Positions 16,255 through 25,060 of a stretch of DNA of 64,000 nucleotides are shown piece after piece (position 1 is the first letter of the stretch; every line of letters begins with the position of its first letter). This stretch comes from Halobaculum limi. GTDB taxonomy: Archaea > Halobacteriota > Halobacteria > Halobacteriales > Haloferacaceae. The translations under genes were made by a program, and so were the position numbers. The notes beneath the pieces were generated by a model. It saw only the letters and a program-made list of their open reading frames with translations, did no database searches and was not told the DNA's origin. The stretch is from NCBI RefSeq assembly GCF_029490015.1, contig NZ_CP120468.1, positions 310,001 through 374,000 of the forward strand. Reading direction: 5' to 3'.

Positions 16255-17019
16255 ATGCGTGAACTGACGTTCGACCTCGTGTACGAGGCCAAGGCGGACC
16301 CGCTGGCAGACGTCTTCATCGACTATCCGTCGCTGGCCGCCGACGCCATCGCGAGTTGCATCCGTCGAGATCGGCTGTGGCGCATCGAGCGGTTCGTCGG
16401 GCCGCGTGCGGCGCTCGACCGCGTCGAACGCCACCGCCTCGACCCGGACGCGCCGCGCGAGGAGATGACCGACACCGAGTGCCGAGCAGTCCGGGATCAC
16501 GAGGTGCTCGAACGCTCACCAACGACGCTCGTCGTGTACACGTTCGTCAAGCGACTCCACCGATGCGACTCGGTGTTGGCCCAAGCTGCACGACGCCTCG
16601 ATCTGGGGTTCGTCTTCCAGTCACGCCGACGTGAACACCGACACCACTGGCGACTCCTGTTGCGGTCGGCGACGAACGTGGACGTGTTTCACCGCGAGGC
16701 GAGCGCACACCTCGGCGACGGAATCCGACTGGACGTCGGGCGACTCGGCCCCGTCGACCGCTGGGACGACGACTCGCTGGCGACCGTCTCGATGCCGCCC
16801 GAACAGCGCGAGACGCTCCGGGCGGGCGTCGACCACGGCTACTACGAGACGCCGCGAGGGGTGACGGTGAGCGAACTCGCCGACGCCCTCGACCTGCCCT
16901 CGTCGACCGTCTCTTACCGCCTTCGCCAGGCCGAGGCGCACCTCGCGAAGGGGTATCTGAGCCGGTTCCGAGTCGACGCCGACGAGCGAACGCTAGACCT
17001 CGATGGGACCACCGGCTGA
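16255..17019 (+). CDS. Bat-like helix-turn-helix regulator (HTH_10)
   Basis: 254 residues. The C-terminal helix-turn-helix, RGVTVSELADALDLPSSTVSYRLRQAEAHLAKGYLSRF, matches the bacterio-opsin activator-like HTH_10 family. The N-terminal 190 residues hold a ligand-type domain (MRELTFDLVYEAKADPLADVF...). Divergent from the halocyanin gene and 124 bp from its palindrome, it is the natural candidate for the protein that binds the ATTGGTGYGKGCCAA sites. That link is inferred from position only. Confidence 0.85.
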   Translation: MRELTFDLVYEAKADPLADVFIDYPSLAADAIASCIRRDRLWRIERFVGPRAALDRVERHRLDPDAPREEMTDTECRAVRDHEVLERSPTTLVVYTFVKRLHRCDSVLAQAARRLDLGFVFQSRRREHRHHWRLLLRSATNVDVFHREASAHLGDGIRLDVGRLGPVDRWDDDSLATVSMPPEQRETLRAGVDHGYYETPRGVTVSELADALDLPSSTVSYRLRQAEAHLAKGYLSRFRVDADERTLDLDGTTG

Positions 17020-17061
17020 GCCACCCGAAGCCACAAATCCACGGCACGCCTAGAAGTTAGT

Positions 17062-17424
17062 ATGGCACGCCCACTGCTCGTGTACGACGACGACTGCGGG
17101 TTCTGTCGGTTCTGCGTCTCACACGCGCTCGAACTGGGCGAGTTCGAGGCCGTCGGCTTCTCCGCGATGGACGACGGCGTGCGCGCCCGCCTGCCCGACG
17201 ACTACGAGGAGTGTATGCACCTCGTCACGGACACGCGCGTCTACTCGTGTGGCGAGGCGGTCGAACAGGTGGCAAAGCGGACGGGCGCGACGGGGTGGTG
17301 GCTCACCGCCGCGGCGAAGGGGCTCCCGAAGTATCCCGAAGCGCGCGAGAACCTGTATCGCTGGGCGGCCGACCGACGCGGTCTGTGGGGGTCGTTCGTC
17401 CGCAAAGAGTCGTTGTCTGAGTGA
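17062..17424 (+). CDS. DCC-family thiol-disulfide oxidoreductase (DUF393)
   Basis: 120 residues beginning LLVYDDDCGFCRFCV, the DCC signature with a CxxC pair. The rest (LVTDTRVYSCGEAVEQVAKRTG) is typical of DUF393. Members are small thioredoxin-fold proteins of unclear electron partner. It follows the HTH gene by 42 nt on the same strand. Confidence 0.85.
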   Translation: MARPLLVYDDDCGFCRFCVSHALELGEFEAVGFSAMDDGVRARLPDDYEECMHLVTDTRVYSCGEAVEQVAKRTGATGWWLTAAAKGLPKYPEARENLYRWAADRRGLWGSFVRKESLSE

Positions 17425-17433
17425 GACCGTCGC

Positions 17434-17724
17434 TCAGGAGTGTTCGGTTCGGCGGAGTGCGCCGTGGCCCGGTGCGAGGTCGCGCGGCGGCGCAGTGACG
17501 AGATACGCCTTCAGCGCGTCGCGGATGACCGACACCTCGCTGGGATCGAATCGCTCACGGCCAGCCTCGATCGCCGTCATCGCGTCGAGTTCGGGGTAGC
17601 ACTCCTCCGAGTCGCCCGCTTCGACTGCCTGTCTGACCCGGTCGAGGAGCGCGGCGTGGACGACCCACGCCTCCTCACGGGAGAACGCGAGCGTTCGCCA
17701 ACCACCCTCGATCGGTTTCACCAT
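17434..17724 (-). CDS. Small haloarchaeal protein of unknown function
   Basis: 96 residues, MVKPIEGGWRTLAFSREEAW onward, mostly helical with a Glu-rich middle (VEAGDSEECYPELDAMTAIEAG). GC-rich codons and a purine-rich leader support a real gene. The family is not one I can name. It converges with the DCC gene. Confidence 0.6.
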   Translation of the reverse strand: MVKPIEGGWRTLAFSREEAWVVHAALLDRVRQAVEAGDSEECYPELDAMTAIEAGRERFDPSEVSVIRDALKAYLVTAPPRDLAPGHGALRRTEHS

Positions 17725-17835
17725 ACGATGATAGCCGGCTCAGAGCGCATCCACTTAACTATGGGCTTGCTGCCACCCGCTATCAGCCAACTAACGCGGT
17801 TCACGGGCGAAAACGTCCGATCCACGGCTCGCATA

Positions 17836-17865
17836 GTCACCGCGTACCGAGCGGTATCCGGTGAC
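17836..17865. terminator. Nested hairpin after glutaryl-CoA dehydrogenase
   Basis: Outer stem GTCACC/GGTGAC (17836-17841/17860-17865) encloses the near-perfect TACCGAGCGGTA (17845-17856). It lies on the 3' side of the minus-strand dehydrogenase gene (stop at 17874). A 3'-end structure is likely. Confidence 0.35.
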
Positions 17866-17873
17866 TCACTCGG

Positions 17874-19037
17874 TCACTCGTAGGCCGCGAACCCGGTGAG
17901 GTCCTCACCGAGGACGAGCGAGTGGATGTCGTGGGTGCCCTCGTAGGTGTACACCGTCTCCAGGTTGCTCATGTGCCGCATCGGCGAGTAGTCGGTCGTG
18001 ATGCCGTTGCCGCCGAGCATCTCGCGGGCGATACGCGCCTGGTCGCGTGCCATCCGGACGTTGTTGCGCTTCGCCATCGACACCTGCTGGGGCCGAAGGT
18101 CGCCGCGCTCTTTCAGGTCCGCGAGGCGGTACGCGAGCAGTTGTGCGAGCGTGATTTGGGTGGCCATCTCGGCGAACTTCTCCTGCTGGATCTGGAACCG
18201 CGCGATGGGGCCGCCGAACTGGTCGCGGTCGGTCTGGTACTCGCGGGCCGTCTCGAAGCAGTCGCGGGCCGCGCCGACCGCGCCCCACGCGATGCCGTAG
18301 CGGGCCTGCGTGAGACACGACAGCGGCCCCTTCATCCCGGAGACGCCCGGCAGGACGTTCTCCTCGGGGACGCGGGCGTCGTCGAGGACGATGCCGCCGG
18401 TGACGGAGGCGCGCATCGAGAGTTTGTCGTCGATTTTCGGCGTCTCGACGCCGTCGCGGTCCGTCTCGACGAGGAAGCCGCGCACGGGCGACCCCTCCTC
18501 GGAGGTGAGTCGCGCCCACACCACGGCCACATCCGCGATGGGCGCGTTCGTGATCCACGTCTTCTCGCCATTGAGGACGAACCCGTCGGCGTCGCGTTCG
18601 GCGTGCGTCTCCATCCCCGCGGGGTTCGACCCGTGCGCGGGTTCGGTGAGGCCGAAACAGCCGACCGCCTCACCCTGCCCGAGGTCCGGGAGCCACTCGT
18701 CTTTCTGCGCTTCGCTGCCGAACGCGTGGATGGGATACATCACGAGTGCCCCCTGCACACTCGCCATCGAGCGCAGGCCGGAGTCGCACGCCTCCAGTTC
18801 CTGCATCAGCAGGCCGTAGGCGCGTTCGGAGACGTTCGGAGAGCCGTAGCCTTCGAGGTTGGGGGCGTAGAAGCCGAGTTCACCCATCTCGGGGATGAGG
18901 TCGGTGGGGAACGTCCCGGCCTCGTAGTGGTCAGCGATGTCGGGGGCGACCTCCTCGGCGACGAACTCCCGCGCGGTGTCACGGATCAGTTTCTCCTCCG
19001 CCGAGAGGTCTGCCTCCAGATCGACGTAATCCAGCAT
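17874..19037 (-). CDS. gcdH: Glutaryl-CoA dehydrogenase-type acyl-CoA dehydrogenase
   Basis: 387 residues of the FAD acyl-CoA dehydrogenase family. Key motifs of glutaryl-CoA dehydrogenase are seen: SGLRSMASVQGALVM (R89, the glutarate-binding Arg), CFGLTEPAHGSNP (flavin), RYGIAWG and YEGTHDIH with base E366. Close similarity to the human enzyme is recognised from memory. It probably oxidises and decarboxylates glutaryl-CoA, passing electrons to ETF and then to a membrane EMO-type complex such as the one at 9560. A dyad lies just before the start codon. Confidence 0.85.
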   Translation of the reverse strand: MLDYVDLEADLSAEEKLIRDTAREFVAEEVAPDIADHYEAGTFPTDLIPEMGELGFYAPNLEGYGSPNVSERAYGLLMQELEACDSGLRSMASVQGALVMYPIHAFGSEAQKDEWLPDLGQGEAVGCFGLTEPAHGSNPAGMETHAERDADGFVLNGEKTWITNAPIADVAVVWARLTSEEGSPVRGFLVETDRDGVETPKIDDKLSMRASVTGGIVLDDARVPEENVLPGVSGMKGPLSCLTQARYGIAWGAVGAARDCFETAREYQTDRDQFGGPIARFQIQQEKFAEMATQITLAQLLAYRLADLKERGDLRPQQVSMAKRNNVRMARDQARIAREMLGGNGITTDYSPMRHMSNLETVYTYEGTHDIHSLVLGEDLTGFAAYE

Positions 19038-19038
19038 A

Positions 19039-19052
19039 CACTGAACACAGTG
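19039..19052 (-). promoter_or_regulatory. Palindrome directly before the gcdH start
   Basis: CACTG-aaca-CAGTG (read on +) ends one base from the start ATG. The TATA-like CATTAGTC on the minus strand is about 27 nt before the ATG, so the dyad lies between TATA and the leaderless start, a repressor position. Confidence 0.4.
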
Positions 19053-19194
19053 ACACGCCGACTAATGGGTATCGGGTTCCTACTGGTTCTTCGTGAGGGA
19101 CAGTCGACGGCAGGGTCGTCCTGACCGTCGGCGGGCGAGCATCCGTCGAAGGCACGGAAGGCTTACACGCCCCACCGCGAAAGAGGAACGACGA

Positions 19195-20025
19195 ATGGCC
19201 GATATGCCCTCCTCTATCCCCGGTATCGGTGGGCCGTGGTCCCGCGGCGACGACGACGACCCCGACCCGCGCGTCATCGGCGTCGACGGCGAGGACGCCG
19301 ACGCGGTGCTCGCCGCACTCTCCTCGGAGACTGCCCGCGCCATCCTCTCGGCGCTCCACGACAGCCCCGGTCCCGCCAGCGACGTGGCCGACCGCGTCGA
19401 TAGCTCCCTGCAGAACACGCAGTACCACCTGAAGCGCCTGCGCGATGCGGGCGTCGTCGAAGTCGTCGACACCGCATATTCGCAGAAGGGGCGCGAGATG
19501 GACGTGTACGCGCCCGCAGACGGTCCACTCGTCCTCGTCGCTGGGACGGAGTCGCAGGCGTCGGGAATCCGCTCGACGCTCCGGCGGTTGCTCGGTGGCG
19601 TCGGCGCCGTCGGCCTCGGTGCGGTCGTCGTCGAGACGGCGCTGGGCGGGCCGTTCGCGCCCTCCGTCGGCCTCGGCGCGAGCGGAGGTGCGGGCGGTGC
19701 GGCCCCCGACAGCGGTGCCGAGAGCGGTGGGTCAGACGTCAGCCTCGAGTCGGCGAACGCGACCACGACGGAAGCCGCGGAAACGGCCACCGAGACGGCG
19801 ACCGAAGGCGGAATGGGCATCGCAGAGGCGACGCCGACCCCTGCGCCCACGTCGACGCCCTCGCCAACGTCCGCACCGACGGAGACGGCCACCGAGATAG
19901 CGACCACCGCAGCACAGACCGGCCCGTCGCTCGTCGACCAACTCGCCGCGTCGCCGGGGTTCGTCTTCCTCTTGGGTGGACTGCTCGCGCTTGCGGTCGT
20001 GGCAGTCGTCGCGACGCGTCGGTGA
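19195..20025 (+). CDS. Membrane-anchored winged-helix protein
   Basis: 276 residues. An ArsR/HTH_20-like winged helix at about 35-105 (LSSETARAILSALHDSPGPA... LQNTQYHLKRLRDAGVVEVV). Then a hydrophobic segment (RRLLGGVGAVGLGAVVVETALGG, about 131-152), a long Thr/Ala/Glu-rich linker (about 160-245), and a second hydrophobic span (FVFLLGGLLALAVVAVVATRR) at the C-terminus. Such a layout suggests a transcription factor tied to the membrane with an exposed Thr-rich loop. What it senses is unknown. The ATG at 19195 gives MADMPSSIPG. Confidence 0.75.
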   Translation: MADMPSSIPGIGGPWSRGDDDDPDPRVIGVDGEDADAVLAALSSETARAILSALHDSPGPASDVADRVDSSLQNTQYHLKRLRDAGVVEVVDTAYSQKGREMDVYAPADGPLVLVAGTESQASGIRSTLRRLLGGVGAVGLGAVVVETALGGPFAPSVGLGASGGAGGAAPDSGAESGGSDVSLESANATTTEAAETATETATEGGMGIAEATPTPAPTSTPSPTSAPTETATEIATTAAQTGPSLVDQLAASPGFVFLLGGLLALAVVAVVATRR

Positions 20026-20186
20026 GGAATTGGGGCGTGTTCAGCACGCTCGCGCGGGAACTCACCCTGACTCGGGGTAACTAAAAACCGTGTTTGAGCT
20101 TAGAGAAGGTACTTGACAAAAGCGCCACAAGCGGAGGGTACGGTTCCCGCTGACGCACCTACCCTCCCCTCCCCTCCCGCCCTCGC

Positions 20187-20220
20187 GCCGTTCGCTTCAC
20201 ACCCCTCCCGAGCGAACGGC
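20187..20220. terminator. Strong hairpin between convergent genes
   Basis: Perfect 10-bp stem GCCGTTCGCT/AGCGAACGGC (20187-20196/20211-20220) with a pyrimidine-rich 14-nt loop. It lies between the winged-helix gene end and the phosphodiesterase gene end, following a CTCCCCTCCCCTCCC tract. Bidirectional 3'-end structure is likely. Confidence 0.5.
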
Positions 20221-20239
20221 CCGGTCGCGACGACGCCGC

Positions 20240-20758
20240 TCAGTCGTCGGTGACCGGGACGACGAACTCCGCGAACACCTCGCCGTCCGGCGTGACCAGT
20301 CTCCCCGAGAGTCCATCGTCCGTCCGGACGAGTTCCGCGTGCGCCGGGCGGTTGCCGCGTGGCTGTGCGTAACTGCCCGGGTTGAGCAGTGGTACCGCGC
20401 CGGAGTCGTCGAACTCCGGGCGGTGGCTGTGGCCGAACACGACGAGGTCGGCGTCGCGTTCGCGCCCGAGCATCGTGAGACCCGTCGTCCCGCTTCGGCT
20501 TCGATGTTTGACGGCGATGGTCGCACCCTCGTAGCCGACGACCCGCGCCTCGGGCAGTCGCTCGCGAAGCGGGCCGTCGTCGTTGTTGCCGGTGACGGCG
20601 TACACCGTGTCGTTCACGTCGAAGAGGGCGTCTAGCACCGGTTCGCGATAGAAGTCGCCTGCGTGGACGACCGCGTCGGCCTCGCGAACGGCCTCCAGCG
20701 TCCGCCCGCGAAGCCGATGGGAGTCGGTCCCGTGCGTGTCAGAGATGACGGTGAGCAT
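20240..20758 (-). CDS. Phosphodiesterase, YfcE/MJ0936 metallophosphatase family
   Basis: 172 residues. The calcineurin-like metal motifs are visible in order: ISDTHG, AGDFYR, TGNNDD and FGHSHRPEF. This short form is the YfcE/MJ0936 class, acting on phosphodiesters such as bis-pNPP in vitro. The natural substrate is unknown. Confidence 0.88.
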   Translation of the reverse strand: MLTVISDTHGTDSHRLRGRTLEAVREADAVVHAGDFYREPVLDALFDVNDTVYAVTGNNDDGPLRERLPEARVVGYEGATIAVKHRSRSGTTGLTMLGRERDADLVVFGHSHRPEFDDSGAVPLLNPGSYAQPRGNRPAHAELVRTDDGLSGRLVTPDGEVFAEFVVPVTDD

Positions 20759-20855
20759 ACCGGTTCGAGGCGGGGGACGGTACTAACGGTTGGGAGTCGT
20801 CCACCGACTCGCAGATTCCACGGGCTTGATTACGGTCGGCAGAGTCGACGCAACA

Positions 20856-21821
20856 ATGGCTGGAGGAAGCAGGTCGGTCGTGATCGCGGCGCTCATCGCC
20901 AACGGCGCCATCGCGGTGCTGAAGTTCTTCGGCTTCCTGCTGACTGGGTCGCCGTCGATGCTCTCGGAGACGTACCACTCTATCTCCGACACCGGGAACC
21001 AGGTGTTCCTGCTCATCGGCATCCGCTACTCCGAGCAGGAGGCGAGCAGAGCACACCCGTTCGGCTACGGGAAGGCGCAGTTCTTCTACGCGTTCCTCGT
21101 CGCCGTCCTCCTGTTCGGCATCGCCGGGTGGGAGTCGCTCAAACACGGCTACGAGGCCATTATGCACCCCACGCACGGCGGCGAACGCGCCGACGTGATC
21201 CTCGCGGGCGTCAACTTCACCGAACTCGTCCCCGTCGACCCGTTCTGGATCAACGTCGTGGTCCTCGTCGGTGCGATTCTGTTCGAGACGTACGCGTTCG
21301 TGAAGGCGAACGCGGAGTTGCAGCGACAGATCGAGACGTACGGCTGGTCGGGGCTCCGTGAAGCGTTCTCGAAGACGAGCGACGTGACGACGCTCACAGC
21401 GTTCACCGAGGACGCAATCGCACTCGGCGGCGCGGCCATCGCCCTTGTCGGCATCTCGCTGGCGCGGTTCCTCCAGATGCCCATCTTCGACGCCATCGCC
21501 AGCGTCGTCATCGGCCTGTTGCTGATGGGGTTCGCGGTCGCGCTAGCGTGGGAGAACAAGCGCCTCATCCTCGGCGAGTCGCTCCCCGCCGACGTGGAGG
21601 CGTCGCTTCGGGAGGCGATCACCACCCACGACGGCGTCGCCCACATCGACGGCTTCCGCACCGTCTTCGTCGGCCCGGGTGAGGTGCTCGTCACCGCCGA
21701 CGTGAGCTTCGACGACGCCCTCGACACGAACGGTCTCGACGACGACATCACGCAGATCGAAGAGCGACTCCGCAGTATCGACGACCGCGTGCGAATGGTC
21801 TACATCGAACCCGAGGCGTAA
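20856..21821 (+). CDS. Cation diffusion facilitator (CDF) exporter
   Basis: 321 residues with six hydrophobic spans and a C-terminal cytosolic domain. CDF features: SETYHSISDTGNQVFL (HxxxD metal site), HPFGYGKAQFF, and SLARFLQMPIFDAIASVVIGLLL. The C-terminal part (TTHDGVAHIDGFRTVFVG) is the CDF dimerisation domain. Exports a divalent metal such as Zn2+, Fe2+ or Mn2+; which one is not clear. The ATG at 20856 gives MAGGSRSVVIAALIANG. Confidence 0.88.
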   Translation: MAGGSRSVVIAALIANGAIAVLKFFGFLLTGSPSMLSETYHSISDTGNQVFLLIGIRYSEQEASRAHPFGYGKAQFFYAFLVAVLLFGIAGWESLKHGYEAIMHPTHGGERADVILAGVNFTELVPVDPFWINVVVLVGAILFETYAFVKANAELQRQIETYGWSGLREAFSKTSDVTTLTAFTEDAIALGGAAIALVGISLARFLQMPIFDAIASVVIGLLLMGFAVALAWENKRLILGESLPADVEASLREAITTHDGVAHIDGFRTVFVGPGEVLVTADVSFDDALDTNGLDDDITQIEERLRSIDDRVRMVYIEPEA

Positions 21822-21861
21822 GCGGCGAGCCACCCGAAAACCAGATTCCGTTCCGCGCTCG

Positions 21862-22854
21862 CTACTCGTCCGCGAGCGCCAGCGACGCCAACAGCGCCTC
21901 CAACTGCACCTGCTCGTTCGCACCCTCGGTGATGCGGTAGTCCGCCTCGCCGATACGCTCCATCAGGCGCACCGCCTCCCGATCCGAGAGGCCGAACTCC
22001 CACACCGAGCGATGGAGTTGGTCGATGATGTCGCCGCCGGCCATCCCGGTCTCCGTGAGGAGGGTGTCGAGCGTGGCCCGCGACTTCGAGAAGTCGCCCG
22101 CGAGGGCGTCCTCGACCATCGCCTCGATCTCTTCGGGGCGAGCGGTCGCCGTTATCTCGTAGACGGCCTGTTCGTCGACCACCTCGCCGGTCGTCGCCGC
22201 CGCCTGCAGGGAGTTGATCGCCCGTCGCATGTCGCCGTTGGCGGCGTACACCAGTGCGTCGAGACCGTCGTCGGTGAGTTCGATCCCCTGTTCGTCGGCG
22301 ATGTCGCGAACCTGCGCGGCGACCGCCGCGTCCGACAGCGGCGAGAAGCGGAAGACGGCACACCGCGACTGGATGGGGTCGATGATCTTCGAGGAGTAGT
22401 TACACGAGAGAATAAAGCGCGTGTTGTCGGAGAACTGCTCCATCGTCCGACGGAGGGCAGACTGGGCGTCGTCGGTGAGGGAGTCGGCCTCGTCGAGGAA
22501 GATGATCCGGTAGTCGTGGCCGCCGAACGACGACCGCGCGAAGTTCTTGATTCGATCCCTGACCACGTCGATACCGCGCTGGTCGGAGGCGTTGAGTTCG
22601 AGGAAGTTCGTCCGCCAGTCGTCGCCGTAGATGGACTTCGCGATGGCGACCGCGCTGGTGGTCTTGCCCACGCCCGCCGGGCCCGCAAACAGGAGGTGCG
22701 GCAGGTCGTCCTGTTCGATGTAACTCTGCAGGCGCGAGACGATCTGTTCGTGTCCGTAGACGTCCTCCAGCGTCTGCGGGCGGTACTTCTCGATCCAAAC
22801 CTCCCGCCCGGGCGTGTCGCCCGAATCGGCCTCGGCGTCGTCGGCCTCGCTCAT
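21862..22854 (-). CDS. rfcS: Replication factor C small subunit
   Basis: 330 residues, the clamp loader AAA+ ATPase that loads PCNA. Walker A is GPAGVGKTT (58-66), Walker B is FLDEAD, the SRC arginine finger is in [11 protein letters not shown]. No intein is present. The ATG gives [20 protein letters not shown]. It is divergent from the SAMP2 gene. Confidence 0.97.
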   Translation of the reverse strand: MSEADDAEADSGDTPGREVWIEKYRPQTLEDVYGHEQIVSRLQSYIEQDDLPHLLFAGPAGVGKTTSAVAIAKSIYGDDWRTNFLELNASDQRGIDVVRDRIKNFARSSFGGHDYRIIFLDEADSLTDDAQSALRRTMEQFSDNTRFILSCNYSSKIIDPIQSRCAVFRFSPLSDAAVAAQVRDIADEQGIELTDDGLDALVYAANGDMRRAINSLQAAATTGEVVDEQAVYEITATARPEEIEAMVEDALAGDFSKSRATLDTLLTETGMAGGDIIDQLHRSVWEFGLSDREAVRLMERIGEADYRITEGANEQVQLEALLASLALADE

Positions 22855-22957
22855 ATCCCACGCTCGGCGGGCCGGGGGGATAAACGCCCCGAGATGCCGA
22901 GGCGACACCCCCGGTGCGGGAGGAAAGCGGGAAGTCCACGGCCCGCCCACGACGGGT

Positions 22958-23158
22958 ATGAACGTGACCGCGGAGGTCGTCGGCGAGGGGACCGAACACC
23001 TCTCGCTCGACGACGACGCCACCTACGCCGACGTGTGCCGGGCCACAGGATACTCCCCGCACGAGGTGACGGTCCTCGTCGACGGGTCGCCAGTTCCCGA
23101 GGACGCCCCTGTGGAGGCGAGCGAGGTGCAGGTGATTCGACTGATCAAGGGCGGATGA
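22958..23158 (+). CDS. samp2: Ubiquitin-like small archaeal modifier protein SAMP2
   Basis: 66 residues with a beta-grasp fold ending in the diglycine LIKGG, the form used for isopeptide conjugation. The sequence ([29 protein letters not shown]) is very like Haloferax SAMP2, recognised from memory. It also acts in tRNA 2-thiolation through the UbaA E1. Its stop codon overlaps the next gene by ATGA (23155-23158), so the acetyltransferase is coupled to it. Confidence 0.92.
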   Translation: MNVTAEVVGEGTEHLSLDDDATYADVCRATGYSPHEVTVLVDGSPVPEDAPVEASEVQVIRLIKGG

Positions 23159-23553
23159 GCGACGCTGGCGTCGAGATTCGACCTGCGACCGCCGCCGAGA
23201 CGGACGCGGTCAGACACCTCCTCGACGCCGCGGTGTTGACCGTGCCGGAAGACCTCTCGGCCCGCGTCGCCGCCGGCGACTGTCTCCTCGCGGTCGATAG
23301 CGGACGGGCCGTCGGGACACTCGTCCTCGACGAGAACTGTATCGACGCAGTCGCCGTGAACCGCTCGCGGCGTGTGGAGGGAATCGGCCGCCAGTTGGTC
23401 GAAGCCGCGGCCGCCCAAACGGACGACCCGCTCACAGCGACGTTCCGGCCGCAGGTGCGGCCGTTCTACGAGGCGCTGGGGTTTGCTATCGACCCGGTCG
23501 AGGGCGACGACGGCCGGTTCCGGGGGCGACTGGACGGCGACCCGACGAAGTGA
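23155..23553 (+). CDS. GNAT-family N-acetyltransferase
   Basis: 132 residues. GNAT motifs include AVNRSRRVEGIGRQLVEAA (acetyl-CoA binding) and PFYEALGF. The ATG overlaps the SAMP2 stop by ATGA, so translation is coupled. Substrate unknown; the link to SAMP2 is only positional. Confidence 0.85.
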   Translation: MSDAGVEIRPATAAETDAVRHLLDAAVLTVPEDLSARVAAGDCLLAVDSGRAVGTLVLDENCIDAVAVNRSRRVEGIGRQLVEAAAAQTDDPLTATFRPQVRPFYEALGFAIDPVEGDDGRFRGRLDGDPTK

Positions 23554-23571
23554 CCGCCCGCCCGACCCGAC

Positions 23572-24951
23572 TCAGACGAGCGGTGCGACCAGGTCCCGAC
23601 CGTCCGCGAGGATGGCCTTCGTCCGCTTCTCGGAACTCGACTCGGCGTACACGCGCATCTTCGGCTCCGTGCCCGAAGGGCGCACGAGGAGCCACGACCC
23701 GTCTTCGAGGAGGAGTTTGAAGCCGTCGACGGTGACGACGTTCGCGACTTCCTGTCCGGCCACCTCGTCGGGGATGTGGTCCGAGAGGTCGTCGATGACG
23801 CGGGCTTTCTCGCTGTCGGGGCAGTCGACGCTAACCTTGTCGGCGACGATGCGACCGTGTTCGTCGACGAGGCGGTCCACGCGGTCGTCGTACGCCTCCT
23901 CGTTTGTGGCGACGGCCGCGAGCAACGCCATCAACACGCCGTCTTTTTCGCGGACGTGTCCGCGCACGGAGAACCCGCCGGACTCCTCGCCGCCCATCAG
24001 CGCGTCGTGTTCGCCCATCGCCTGCGCGACCCACTTGAAGCCGACCGCCGTCTCGAACACCTCCTCACCGTGTGCCTCCGCGATGCGGTCGATGAGGAAC
24101 GTCGTCGAGACAGTGCGGATTGCCGGCCCCGAGTCGTCGTCGAGGAGGTGGTCGTACGTCGCGGCGAAAAAGAGGTTCTCGTCGAGGTAGCCACGCTCGG
24201 GCGTGACGACCGCGAGGCGGTCGGCGTCGCCGTCGTTGGCGATGCCCAAGTCTGCGTCGCCCTCGGTGACCTGGTCGACCAGCGCTTCGAGGTTCTCCGC
24301 CGCGGGTTCGGGCGCACCGCCGCCGAACTCGGGGTCGCGTTCACAGCGGAGACGGACCACGTCCGCCCCCGCGGATTCGAGGAGGGCGTCGGTGACGCCG
24401 CGGCCGCTCCCGTGCATCGCGTCGTACGCGACGGTCAGTCCCGAGAGGTCGCCACCGACCAGTCCGCGGGCGTGGTCGGCGTGCGGGGTGACGAGGTCGA
24501 CTCGTTCGACCGTGCCCTCGTCGTCGGTGCCGGCGGCCGCGAGGTCGGGGTCGCGGAGGTTCTCGACGATTCGTTCGGTCACTTCGGGGAGCGCCGGCGC
24601 GCCGTCGTCGGGAATGAACTTCACGCCGTTGTACTCGGGCGGGTTGTGTGAGGCCGTCAGCATCAGCGCCCCGGCGGCGTCGCGTTCGACGATGGCGTGT
24701 GCGACCAGCGGCGTCGGGCAGTCACGCTCCGGTAGGAGGACATCGAAGCCGTTGCCTGTCAGCACTTCCGCGAGCGACTCCGCGAATCCCTCTGAGGTGG
24801 GTCGCGCGTCGTAGCCGACGATGACCGGGCGGTCGGTTCCGGCGGCGGCGAGGGTGTCGGCGACGGCCTGGCCGACGATGCGTACGCGGCGGTCGGTGAA
24901 CGTGTCGAGGGTGGCACGCCACCCGTCCGTTCCGAAGGAGATCTGATCCAT
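23572..24951 (-). CDS. Phosphohexomutase (phosphoglucomutase/phosphomannomutase)
   Basis: 459 residues of the alpha-D-phosphohexomutase superfamily. The phosphoserine loop TASHNPPEYNGVKF (S101), the metal loop DGDADR and the sugar loop GGEESGG are in order, and a RPSGTEPKMRVYAES phosphate loop is at the C-terminus. Probably makes sugar-1-phosphates for glycan or nucleotide sugar synthesis; sugar specificity cannot be told. The ATG at 24951 gives MDQISFGTDGWRATLDT. The longer frame adds nine residues. Confidence 0.93.
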   Translation of the reverse strand: MDQISFGTDGWRATLDTFTDRRVRIVGQAVADTLAAAGTDRPVIVGYDARPTSEGFAESLAEVLTGNGFDVLLPERDCPTPLVAHAIVERDAAGALMLTASHNPPEYNGVKFIPDDGAPALPEVTERIVENLRDPDLAAAGTDDEGTVERVDLVTPHADHARGLVGGDLSGLTVAYDAMHGSGRGVTDALLESAGADVVRLRCERDPEFGGGAPEPAAENLEALVDQVTEGDADLGIANDGDADRLAVVTPERGYLDENLFFAATYDHLLDDDSGPAIRTVSTTFLIDRIAEAHGEEVFETAVGFKWVAQAMGEHDALMGGEESGGFSVRGHVREKDGVLMALLAAVATNEEAYDDRVDRLVDEHGRIVADKVSVDCPDSEKARVIDDLSDHIPDEVAGQEVANVVTVDGFKLLLEDGSWLLVRPSGTEPKMRVYAESSSEKRTKAILADGRDLVAPLV

Positions 24952-25060
24952 AGCCGACGTGTCGAGGGGCCCTGTCAAAAATCCGGGTGTCAGCAGTCTG
25001 TTCGCCGGCTGACGTTCCGGAACCCGACGGGCTTTTGCTCGCGCCCGGGAACACGAGCGT

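Noticed and set aside
20160-20185. CTCCCCTCCCCTCCC tract as a promoter or repeat array
   Set aside because: Only a short pyrimidine run before the strong hairpin; most likely part of the 3'-end region.
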